A DNA stretch of 64,000 bases from Symsagittifera roscoffensis (lineage: Eukaryota > Xenacoelomorpha > Acoela > Convolutidae): contig NC_087069.1 in NCBI RefSeq assembly GCF_963678635.1, positions 53,578,635 to 53,642,634 on the forward strand. Reading direction: 5' to 3'. Position numbers and translations under genes: made by a program. Below, piece after piece: positions 19,549 to 31,700 of the stretch; position 1 is the first letter of the stretch, and each line of letters starts with the position of its first letter. Under the pieces are notes generated by a model that saw only the letters and a list, made by a program, of their open reading frames with translations, searched no databases and had not been told where the DNA came from.

Positions 19549-19722
19549 AAAGCGTTGAGAAAAGAATCGCAGCGGGCTGGCCTGCAAAAGATAACCGGCT
19601 ATTCTACGTGAGAATAGGCCAGGAAAAACTGAATGGACGAATGCACTACTGCGGAGGCACCATAGTGTCCCCGTGGACTGTGGTTACAGCCGCCCACTGC
19701 TTCGACTATGACTTCAAAAAAT
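19549..19722 (+). CDS. Protease exon with N-terminus of mature enzyme and catalytic His
   Basis: Acceptor AATTTTAG before 19549, donor GTGAGT from 19723. It encodes SVEKRIAAGWPAKDN, then YCGGTIVSPWTVVTAAHC, the classic S1 segment with the cleavage-activation site (here RIAAG in place of RIVGG) and the His-containing TAAHC. An alternative acceptor at 19530 would add five residues in frame. Confidence 0.9.
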
Positions 19723-22700
19723 GTGAGTATTATTTCATTACATGTAAATAATCACCTACAAGTTTCACAGGTAATATATCAGTTTGCATTTGACGATTGG
19801 CTTGGAATTTAATAATAAGGCTCCCGGGTTGACCTATATAGACCAAAAATGCTAAACATACAATTCTATAAATTAAGTCTATGGAAAAATCGAATCCAAC
19901 AAATTTCATAGATTTTGCTAAAATGGTGTCATCGAATTATCGAAGAACTTTTCCCTTGTTTTGGCATAAGTTTTGGTGTATCGTACTAAAAAAAAAGAAA
20001 AACTTTTTGACAAAAAATGCCAATCATACAATTTCCATATATGGAGATTGTATGACTAGCCTTTTTTCTGAAATTTCCCCAAAAATGTGTGTCTTTTTTC
20101 GGCTCTTTTCCAGTTCCCCCTTTCATTTTTTCTGAAATTCATTACATGAAAGTCTTTTTAAAATAAATTTTAATATTATAAACTGCCTTAAAACGTGTCA
20201 GCGTGAACAGCTGAACAAATTTTCACAACATTTCTAACATGAAAATTGCCGTGTGAACAATTTTTGGCTCTTTTTCAGTTTCCCCCCCCCCCTTCGTTTT
20301 TTCTGAAATTCATTACATGAAAGTCTTTTTAAAATAATTTTTAATGTTATGAACTGCATTAAAACGTGTCAGCGTGAACAGCTGAACAACATTTCTAACA
20401 TGAAAATTGCCGTGTGAACAATTTTTGAACATCTCTTTTTGTAATTTAACAAAGGGGGGGGGGGGGGGGAACTGGAAAAGAGCCCAATTTTTGAACATCT
20501 CTTTTTGTAATTTAACAAAGGGGGGGGGACTGGAAAAGAGCCCTTTTTTCAACCGCAAAATGACTTTTTCGTACTCAAACAAGCATGCAAAAATTAATTT
20601 TTTGTGTGTATAACAAGTGTATCTTTTGTTTGTATTTTTTTCAACAGCCATTTGACTTATGTACTCAAGCAAACATTTACAAACAAAAATTTATTTTTTT
20701 ATGTGTATAACGTAATCCTGGATATACTAATATTGGATTTTTTTTTCCCTTTTCTCTTGATAACATTTTTCAAAAAAGCTCAACACTCCTCTTTTAATTG
20801 TATGGCATGTTTTTGTTTGCCTTGATCAAGGTCTGGTAATTAAATTTTCAAGTTTAAGAAATAAACATCTTTGAAAAATTTTGCCAAAATTTAAAAGTTT
20901 GATACTTTCATGATACTATTTGCGTGAGACAAAATTAAGACATTGCAGGCTGATTGCGAAGCATTCCTAAAGCGAGACGGCCGAGCCTTTGGTTACTGCG
21001 TTTGAGTAAACAAAGTTTATGTCATTTGTGTTCGGTTACGAACACAACCAAAAAATTTCGAGAAAACAAAGTGAAAAAATCAATTTTTTCGGTTTCTGGA
21101 AAAATGCTAGTCATACAACTTCCATTATTGGAAAAATACTAATCAAAGGCCTTTCATGCACTTTTTTGTACGTATGGAATTGTATGGAAAGTGTATGACT
21201 AGCATTTATCCATATATGGAAATTGTATGACAAGCGTTTTTGGTCAAGACGGGCTAGAACAAATAATCTGGACAAACAAGTGATAAACAAATCTAGAACA
21301 CGCGCCGCATAAGCGTGTTCTAAAAACGCAAAATAGTGCTTCAATTATCCCAAATAGGGTAAGTTAGAGGTTTTCAAACCCCATGATTTAAAAACTATTA
21401 ATCATTCCAGGTAAATAAAAAAAAATGAGCTCCAAAAAGTATTATTCATTCAGATTGTAAATAATTTTTCTTCCAAAACTGTTTAATTAACTTAATTTTT
21501 TCGAAAATTGTCAAATAAAGTTTTCTAGCTGCATTTTAACTTTTTTGTGCCAAAGTGTCTTGCATTACAAGATAGGTGAAATGACAGATAGGTACAAGAT
21601 ATGTACAAACTTGATATCAAATTTCAAGTTAAATGGTAGCTAAATCACAGCTTAAAACTTAAGCAACAGTCGTACAAAATACAAAAAGTTTTGTCAACTT
21701 TTTGTCGTTTTTTTTCTGTATGTTGTGGAAACGATCTGAAAGACAAATTAGAATTTAAGCATACTTGAGATGCAAAACAGTTTTTGAAAAAAAGTGAAAC
21801 AAAAAACTAAAAAAAAGAAACCGCTCACTTTATTAGCTCGAAGTTTGACCAAAAATGAAAAATTTCAAACTGGTTTTTCTCGACATAAGAAAAAACATTT
21901 GATTGTCTTTATAATCATGACTGAAAGAACTTGAACAAGATATATCACTCGACCCTTTCCGATGATTATTTGTGGAACTTGATTTAGCGTAGAAACAAAA
22001 AGAAAAAACTAAAACACAGCTGAATACACAATTCCTACCAACTTTCAATGGTCAGAACAAACAGACAAAAAACAAAAGCTATTAAAAACAATGAAGACTC
22101 TTTTCCAGTTTTCCACCCTTTGATGAAGATATAAATTTATGCTGCTCGAAAATTGTTCACACGGATTTTTGCATGTAAGGATTATTGTAAGACATTGTTC
22201 ATCTGTTCACGCTGATTCGTTTCATTCGGCAACAAAAAAGAATGCAAAAACGTAGCCTCAAAAGCAACTCTTATACGATAGCGCATTTAAGGGAAATGGG
22301 AAATATAAATTTTGTAATGGAAATCGAAAGAGAATCAAAACCCTCTTAAAGTTTTCAGTTTGGCTTCTCCTCTGTTGGATTTAACAAATATGGTTTATGT
22401 TTTAACAATGTTTTTGCATTACGTTGATACATCAGGCTTACTATAAACTTTTATATTGTTGAAAATTTTTAAACAAAAGTTCCGTTTTTTACTATTTTCA
22501 ACTTAAAAGTTATTTTTAGAATTAATCTCCTCGTTCTTTATGTCAAATAACTGCAAACTGAATTCTAAACAGACTCTACAGTCTTTTGATGCATGATTGT
22601 GTGAAAAAACTCATTTAAAACAACAAAACTTTTTTTTAAGTTTTATTTATTCGAACACACAAAATAAAATTTACATCAAAGGAGTGTTTGAAATGGCATG

Positions 22701-25700
22701 TTTCAAAACGATTCTCACGGGAAAGTTGCCCATTTTTAGTGTTGCTAATAAACGAGCATATCAGAAACTAAGTTTTCACAATAATAATTAGAAAAAAATG
22801 CCACCCAAATAGAATTCTCTAATCCTAGATTTGGTTTTTCACTTATCTGTTATTTTTTTCAACAGGAGTCATTTTTTATCAGCATAGAATTTCTTAAAAA
22901 GCCAAGGAGATTAAAGTAGTGGAAGCATCAGGAAATGACAGTTGTTAAACGTAGATTTTTAAATCACATTTGTTTTGTTTGCTTAAGAGTTTACATAAAC
23001 TTTTATTTTTTAATTGAAAGTTTTATAATCTGATTTTTTTCTGCAATCGAAAAAGGTACCAAGTAACAAAGGGTAAAATTTTTTGGTATATCGTACATAG
23101 TAGCAAATAAAGCAGAACTCTTTTTTCACGTCGAATATAAACCGGTCAATATAAACTCTAAATTGTATACTTGTGCCAGAATCATGCTGAAAGATTTCAT
23201 AGTAAACTACCTTCCGGGAAGTCTACTACTACCACGAAGAAAAAGCGATATGATCTCATTCAATATAAGCAGTGTAACATAATTTTTTTTTGCAAAAACT
23301 TGTTCAGAGCTTGATAGCAGCTCACACAAGAAAAAGTATTTCGACTGAATTTTGTTTCTTGAAACCTTATTGTCATCCGGCTGGAATGGCATAATCTAAG
23401 TGTTTATATATCTATAAAGAGCTCATACGTTACGGTATGACATGGAGCAATCATCAGGATTCAAAAACTAGTGCCAAAAGGCTTCCCTAGGACCACCACT
23501 GGAAAATTCAAAGTGGTCGGCGATGATAGAGATGCTCGTTTCTGCCACATATCGAATAGAAGAAATCGAATAGAAGATCGAATTGAAGATCGAGTAGAAA
23601 AAATATATTAAGAACGAAACCTTCCGAGCAAAAACTAACGGTTCGACCTTCGAGGTCGAAATTACTGGGGAAACGGAAGCACAAAAACGTAACAGGGACA
23701 TCAGAAATAAAAAAAAAACGAGTTTCTTAGGAAAATAACTGTTAAAAAAAGCAGCGAGAAAGGCGTAATTTGTAACAACATGCAGTGGGATGACGCAGAC
23801 GAAAAATCAAAAACTATATATTTTTATGTCATAGATCAACTACAAAAGATCTAAAGCGAATTTTAGAAGACAAAATCGTTATCACTTGATTCATAGCTTT
23901 CGCAAGGTACATTTTTATCTCTCGGAAACAACAACAAAAATGAGACTCTGGAGTAATTTCATTCAGATCTGACCAAACTGGCTTCTCGGGTTGATTGTGG
24001 GGATCGAGATAATAAATGGTTCCGTGATATGTGCACCACGCACATGACCAACGAAAGGACTGCAGAAGAATTGTTAGTTAGCAGAATTCAGACCACAAGA
24101 CGCCTTCAAACATGCAATCAGGAGAGATAAAGAGAGAGAGAGCAAACTAAAACGATAAAAACGAAGCCATCTGGAGCCCAAACAACTATAAACACATCAA
24201 TAAAACAAGAAACGATGGGCTACGGTCAACCAAGCGGAGAGTTGTTAACCAAAACAATACGTACGAGAAAAGCCAAAGAAGTCGGGGAAATCTGCGGGGC
24301 AAAAGACAAAAACGATCCAAAGGCCTACGCTGAATTCATTTCGACAAACGGTTGGGAGGAATTTCTGGATTTTTACTGTGTTGGCGATATCAAAAACTCA
24401 ATAAAAAGCAAGTGAAGATCTCAATGGACATATGGTAAAAGATAACAAACACACTCCCAAGATCTACTCGCCATTGCAGATTCTACAAGCCATGTGCCTT
24501 TACTCATCAAAAAACGGCAGAAAAACTACAAAAAAACGATCGTTCCGCAGTATTTATAATTATCCCACCGGACGTTGCAGCCCAAAATCTTGACACCAAA
24601 AATTGGAAATACATCCTACCAGAAAGGCGGCTAATCATTGCTGTGGAATCCGGTGGGTGGATAATCCCATCGGCTCATTTTATCCTTGTAGACAACCAGA
24701 AGGCAAATATCCTTGGTGGGAACATCCTACCAAAAATTGGTATCAAACTAGTGCAAGACAAGCCAAAAAAAATCGAATAATAAAAGTTTAAGAGAAAGGA
24801 AAAAGTTTCGACGGTAAACTAAAGAAGAGTTTTAAAAAACTCTAGGAACTTTGTGCGAGAATCAGGAAAACAACGAAACACGTGAAACGAACTCAATTTG
24901 TACAGAATATCACAAAGATCCAACAAAAAGCCTAAGTACTTTTTTTGTCTATAAGAAGATGTGGAATTGAAACTGGAGAAACTAATCGATCAAAAGCATA
25001 TCAAAAAACTATATTATTGTTCAGACAATCAATTCATCAGCTCGATCGTTTTGACTGTGAAAAAGGACCAAACCGTCAAAATTGCGCTCGATTCCAAGAA
25101 AATAAGGAAATTCATTCACAAAAACAAATACCAGATGTCCAATAATTAGTTTTTATGGGACAAAAATGCACAAATTAACAAGGCGGCTGACAGTAGGCAA
25201 ACCCTCAACGACTCTCGATCTACGATACACATATTCACAAGTATCACTGGAGAAGGCATTCGTGCAGTTTCAGTTTGATAGAGGAAAAGCGATAGGAACA
25301 CATCAATTCCAAACGGAATTCTATGGTCACAAGGATATGCCGACTGAATTCCTAAAAGTCTTAGGTCTCACACTAACAAACTGTGAAAACACGTTCGCTT
25401 ACCCTAACGACACACTGATCGTAACAAAAACACAAACATTTATTTCATAAGGTACTAAAAAACGGAATGATGGAAATTAGGCAACCTCACTGCAGAAATG
25501 GAAACTCGTAAGCGCACAAGTCGAGTGGTTGAGCCTTAAAATAATTAGCAAAGGTACAATACCAATAACACGAAAAACAGAAGCAATCCTCAAGCTCTCA
25601 ACACCAAAAACGTTTTTACAATTGAAAAAACTCATGGCGTCAATACACCACCTCACTCGATACATTCCAAACCTCGCCAAAACAGTATCAACGCGCTAAA

Positions 25701-28700
25701 ACAACTGCTATAAAAATCAGACAAACAAAAAACGTTAGATTGGAAGCCGGAAAACACATTCCCATTCCATATTATTCGAAAACTCGTATCTAAAATTATC
25801 GAAAACAAGCATTTCAGCCAACATTTAGATACCCGAGTAGTTACCGACCTCTACATTTTGGCTAGGGGCTATTTTAGAGCAAAATACAGACACAGGATGG
25901 ATAATAATAGCATATAATTCAAGAATTCTAAATTCACTAGAGGAGGAACATTCGGTAAACGAATTAAAGTATTAGGGGTCGTTTGGACAATCGAGCATTT
26001 CAATTACTATCTCTATCAGTAATTTGAGATTATCAAGATTCGATAAGTGCGTTGAGCGCCGGTGAACGATCCAAGACTAGCCAAAGTAGTCGTACTATGT
26101 GGTTCGACACATTGATACCATTTAGATTCACATTCAAACATTTAGCAGGAACAAAAATGGGATACTTGACAATTTGTCCAAATACCCTGTAGGATTAGCG
26201 GTACCCCCCTCGAGTACGATGAAGACTTCATCGTTGCGTCATTTACCTCCTTCATTTCGAACACTGATTGATTGACATCGTCCTTATGAACAAATTGGCT
26301 ATTCACAATAGAGCTCTCCATCGGCTGATCAAAAAGAGCGCTGAATTTAAAACGAACGCAACAGCTCAATTGCCAAGTCAAGGGCACTTCAAACATTCCA
26401 AACCTAACACAAGCGGTCATTCAAAAACAAACGAAAACACTTGCACCTGTAGAAACAAAAAGAAAAAACTAAAACACAGCTGAATACACAATTCCTACCA
26501 ACTTTCAATGGTCAGAACAAACAGACAAAAAACAAAAGCTATTAAAAACAATGAAGACTCTTTTCCAGTTTTCCACCCTTTGATGAAGATATAAATTTAT
26601 GCTGCTCGAAAATTGTTCACACGGAATTTTGCATGTAAGGATTATTGTAAGACATTGTTCATCTGTTCACGCTGATTCGTTTCATTCGGCAACAAAAAAG
26701 AATGCAAAAACGTAGCCTCAAAAGCAACTCTTATACGATAGCGCATTTAAGGGAAATGGGAAATATAAATTTTGTAATGGAAATCGAAAGAGAATCAAAA
26801 CCCTCTTAAAATTTTCAGTTTGGCTTCTCCTCTGTTGGATTTAACAAATATGGTTTATGTTTTACCAATGTTTTTGCATTACGTTGATACATCAGGCTTA
26901 CTATAAACTTTTATATTGTTGAAAATTTTTAAACAAAAGTTCCGTTTTTTACTATTTTCAACTTAAAAGTTATTTTTAGAATTAATCTCCTCGTTCTTTA
27001 TGTCAAATAACTGCAAACTGAATTCTAAACAGACTCTACAGTCTTTTGATGCATGATTGTGTGAAAAAACTCATTTAAAACAACAAAACTTTTTTTTAAG
27101 TTTTATTTATTCGAACACACAAAATAAAATTCACATCAAAGGAGTGTTTGAAATGGCATGTTTCAAAACAATTCTCACGGGAAAGTTGCCCATTTTTAGT
27201 GTTGCTAATAAACGAGCTTATCGGAAACTAAGTTTTCACAATAATAATTAGAAAAAAATGCCACCCAAATAGAATTCTCTAATCCTAGATTTGGTTTTTC
27301 ACTTATCTGTTATTTTTTTCAACAGGAGTCATTTTTTATCAGCATAGAATTTCTTAAATAGCCAAGGAGATTAAAGTAGTGGAAGCATCAGGAAATGACA
27401 GTTGTTAAACGTAGATTTTTAAATCACATTTGTTTTGTTTGCTTAAGAGTTTACACAAACTTTTATTTTTTAATTGAAAGTTTTATAATCTGATTTTTTT
27501 CTGCAATCGAAAAAGGTACCAAGTAACAAAGGGTAAAATTTTTTGGTATATCGTACATAGTAGCAAATAAAGCAGAACTCTTTTTTCACGTCGAATATAA
27601 ACCGGTCAATATAAACTCTAAATTGTATACTTGTGCCAGAATCATGCTGAAAGATTTCATAGTAAACTACCTTCCGGGAAGTCTACTACTACCACGAAGA
27701 AAAAGCGATCTGATCTCATTCAATATAAGCAGTGTAACATAATTTTTTTTTGCAAAAACTTGTTCAGAGCTTGATAGCAGCTCACACAAGAAAAAGTATT
27801 TCGACTGAATTTTGTTTCTTGAGACCTTATTGTCATCCGGCTGGAATGGCATAATCTAAGTGTTTATATATCTATAAAGAGCTCATACGTTACGGTATGA
27901 CATGGAGCAATCATCAGGATTCAAAAACTAGTGCCAAAAGGCTTCCCTAGGACCACCACTGGAAAAGTCAAAGTGGTCGGCGATGATAGAGATGCTCGTT
28001 TCTGCCACATATCGAATAGAAGAAATCGAATAGAAGATCGAATTGAAGATCGAGTAGAAAAAATATATTAAGAACGAAACCTTCCCAGCAAAAACTAACG
28101 GTTCGACCTTCGAGGTCGAAATTACTGGGGAAACGGAAGCACAAAAACGTAACAGGGACATCAGAAATAAAAAAAAACGAGTATCTTAGGAAAATAACTG
28201 TTAAAAAAAGCAGCGAGAAAGGCGTAATTTGTAACAACATGCAGTGGGATGACGCAGACGAAAAATCAAAAACTATATATTTTTATGTCATAGATCAACT
28301 ACAAAAGATCTAAAGCGAATTTTAGAAGACAAAATCGTTATCACTTGATTCATAGCTTTCGCAAGGTACATTTTTATCTCTCGGAAACAACAACAAAAAT
28401 GAGACTCTGGAGTAATTTCATTCAGATCTGACCAAACTGGCTTCTCGGGTTGATTGTGGGGATCGAGATAATAAATGGTTCCGTGATATGTGCACCACGC
28501 ACATGACCAACGAAAGGACTGCAGAAGAATTGTTAGTTAGCAGAATTCAGACCACAAGACGCCTTCAAACATGCAATCAGGAGAGATAAAGAGAGAGAGA
28601 GCAAACTAAAACGATAAAAACGAAGCCATCTGGAGCCCAAACAACTATAAACACATCAATAAAACAAGAAACGATGGGCTACGGTCAACCAAGCGGAGAG

Positions 28701-31700
28701 TTGTTAACCAAAACAATACGTACGAGAAAAGCCAAAGAAGTCGGGGAAATCTGCGGGGCAAAAGACAAAAACGATCCAAAGGCCTACGCTGAATTCATTT
28801 CGACAAACGGTTGGGAGGAATTTCTGGATTTTTACTGTGTTGGCGATATCAAAAACTCAATAAAAAGCAAGTGAAGATCTCAATGGACATATGGTAAAAG
28901 ATAACAAACACACTCCCAAGATCTACTCGCCATTGCAGATTCTACAAGCCATGTGCCTTTACTCATCAAAAAACGGCAGAAAAACTACAAAAAAACGATC
29001 GTTCCGCAGTATTTATAATTATCCCACCGGACGTTGCAGCCCAAAATCTTGACACCAAAAATTGGAAATACATCCTACCAGAAAGGCGGCTAATCATTGC
29101 TGTGGAATCCGGTGGGTGGATAATCCCATCGGCTCATTTTATCCTTGTAGACAACCAGAAGGCAAATATCCTTGGTGGGAACATCCTACCAAAAATTGGT
29201 ATCAAACTAGTGCAAGACAAGCCAAAAAAAATCGAATGATAAAAGTTTAAGAGAAAGGAAAAAGTTTCGACGGGAAACTAAAGAAGAGTTTTAAAAAACT
29301 CTAGGAACTTTGTGCGAGAATCAGGAAAACAACGAAACACGTGAAACGAACTCAATTTGTACAGAATATCACAAAGATCCAACAAAAAGCCTAAGTACTT
29401 TTTTTGTCTATAAGAAGATGTGGAATTGAAACTGGAGAAACTAATCGATCAAAAGCATATCAAAAAACTATATTATTGTTCAGACAATCAATTCATCAGC
29501 TCGATCGTTTTGACTGTGAAAAAGGACCAAACCGTCAAAATTGCGCTCGATTCCAAGAAAATAAGGAAATTCATTCACAAAAACAAATACCAGATGTCCA
29601 ATAATTAGTTTTTATGGGACAAAAATGCACAAATTAACAAGGCGGCTGACAGTAGGCAAACCCTCAACGACTCTCGATCTACGATATACATATTCACAAG
29701 TATCACTGGAGAAGGCATTCGTGCAGTTTCAGTTTGATAGAGGAAAAGCGATAGGAACACATCAATTCCAAACGGAATTCTATGGTCACAAGGATATGCC
29801 GACTGAATTCCTAAAAGTCTTAGGTCTCACACTAACAAACTGTGAAAACACGTTCGCTTACCCTAACGACACACTGATCGTAACAAAAACACAAACATTT
29901 ATTTCATAAGGTACTAAAAAACGGAATGATGGAAATTAGGCAACCTCACTGCAGAAATGGAAACTCGTAAGCGCACAAGTCGAGTGGTTGAGCCTTAAAA
30001 TAATTAGCAAAGGTACAATACCAATAACACGAAAAACAGAAGCAATCCTCAAGCTCTCAACACCAAAAACGTTTTTACAATTGAAAAAACTCATGGCGTC
30101 AATACACCACCTCACTCGATACATTCCAAACCTCGCCAAAACAGTATCAACGCGCTAAAACAACTGCTATAAAAATCAGACAAACAAAAATTTTGCCGGG
30201 CCTCTTCCAAGCGAATTATCAAAAACGCGTACATTTTAGTCGCAGTTGACAAACGATCAAAATTTTGCACAGCTAGCTAAGAGATTTTAAAGAAAACGGC
30301 GGACAGAGCAAGTAAATTTAAGCACCGGTAAATATGTAGCAAGTCGGTAACCTGCAAACTTAGGTTCGACCAAGCACAAACATTCCGAGCCGAAAAAACC
30401 TTTACAACAATTTTGTAACACCAACAACATCAAACGCCCCAGTAGGTGATCAAAGATCGATCGGGGTCTTGCAAGGGTTGCTACAAACTCTAAAAAGCAG
30501 GTTATGCGGATAGACGGCAGTAGCACTCTTATAAGTTATCATCAAACGTCGCTGAAATCATAAAAACATTAAGGTTAAAACCCAATAAAACAACAAAAAA
30601 TGGAAATAAAATGGCTAAACGAGTAAAATGGAGAACCCAGGCAACACAAATATCGTAGGTTTCAATCAAGAGATTGTTTTTGAATAAGACTCTCCATAAC
30701 TTGTCGTCAGCACTAAATTCCAGGAAACATTGAACCTAGGAAAGAGGATAGCGACGTAAGCAAAATAAGTGACCTAACTTCCCCGTTAGAAAATCACAAG
30801 AAGACTGCAACCATAAAACCATCAATTGAAGAGATAAACACAACGGAAGAAGACGAAAAAGTTCACGAGGTCGATACTCAGATAGCGCCGGTAACAGCAA
30901 GAATGTTAGTTACATTAACAACGGCGGACATCACGATCATCACAACACAAGAAGCAATCACAAAAGAAGCGATTCAAGAGAAGGAACAAATCTGATGAAG
31001 CAAGCAGTCCTACGGTGACTGTAGAACGTCAGTCCCATATGGACGATGAAACTCAAATGCTGGTCCCACGGGGACGAAAAACTCAATTTATTCACAAAAA
31101 GTGGTATGTCATCCGGCCGGATTGGCCTGAGTAAACATTAAAAAGTTTATATCTATTTATAGTTAGCCAATCCTTGTGGATTCTATAAAGAGCTCATACG
31201 TTACGATACGAAATTCAACTTAAGCAGTCTAACAATAAATACTTTTGGAAAGTGTCAGTTTTGTTCATTTTTGTGACCAATTTTAACTTTTGCTTTTTAG
31301 CGCTATCACAGACATAACTAAAAAACATATTAAGATTAATTATCCATGGGGTAAAAGACCACCATACGAGCTGTACGAGAAGGTCTTGTGCCCCTGTCTA
31401 AGAACTGCATGCATTTTTTGCTCATTTTTCTGGGCTCGGTATTGTTGCTTCACCCTCAAGCAACGAGCACTGATCATGGTGGGCCTCGAACAGAGTATTC
31501 TTTCAGTCTTTTCTCGATTTAATCGATCGTTTTACAAAACGAATCAGATAATGCAGGAATAACACAATTATTTTTCATTTTACTTTGTTTTAGCCAAGAA
31601 CGAAATTACAGTTGAGCACCGAGACTTCACCCAAGATGAAGAGTCGGATAGTTCAGGTAGTGAGGATTCTAATTGTTTCAGTCGACTTATTAAATTGTTT

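Larger units (their letters stand above)
21989..25731 (+). mobile_element. Element III, copy A of a 3.74-kb duplicated block (decayed Gypsy-like)
   Basis: Nearly identical (about 99 percent by eye) to 26449-30190. It contains 1.38 kb of sequence upstream of an LTR piece (23371-23442, starting TGTCATCCGG and ending GGTATGACA), a primer-binding-like site (23443 on, TGGAGCAATCATCAGG), a gag relic (about 23640-24130), a CCHC/linker relic (24215-24415), a protease relic (about 24595-24790) and an RT relic (24945-25731). Many stops; not functional. The same family as Elements IV-a and IV-b. Confidence 0.85.

Noticed and set aside
20949-20997. Candidate protease exon reading ADCEAFLKRDGRAFGYC after a TTGCAG acceptor
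   Set aside because: It looks protein-like and is locally GC-rich, but its frame does not fit the phase left by the exon ending at 19722 and it stops at once in the fitting frame. It stays possible only if another exon intervenes.
31301-31352. Candidate exon after CTTTTTAG ending at GTAAAA
   Set aside because: The phase does not match the upstream exon, and the sequence around 31330-31405 is similar to the antisense strand of the Element IV gag region near 61197-61300, so it is more likely a retroelement fragment.
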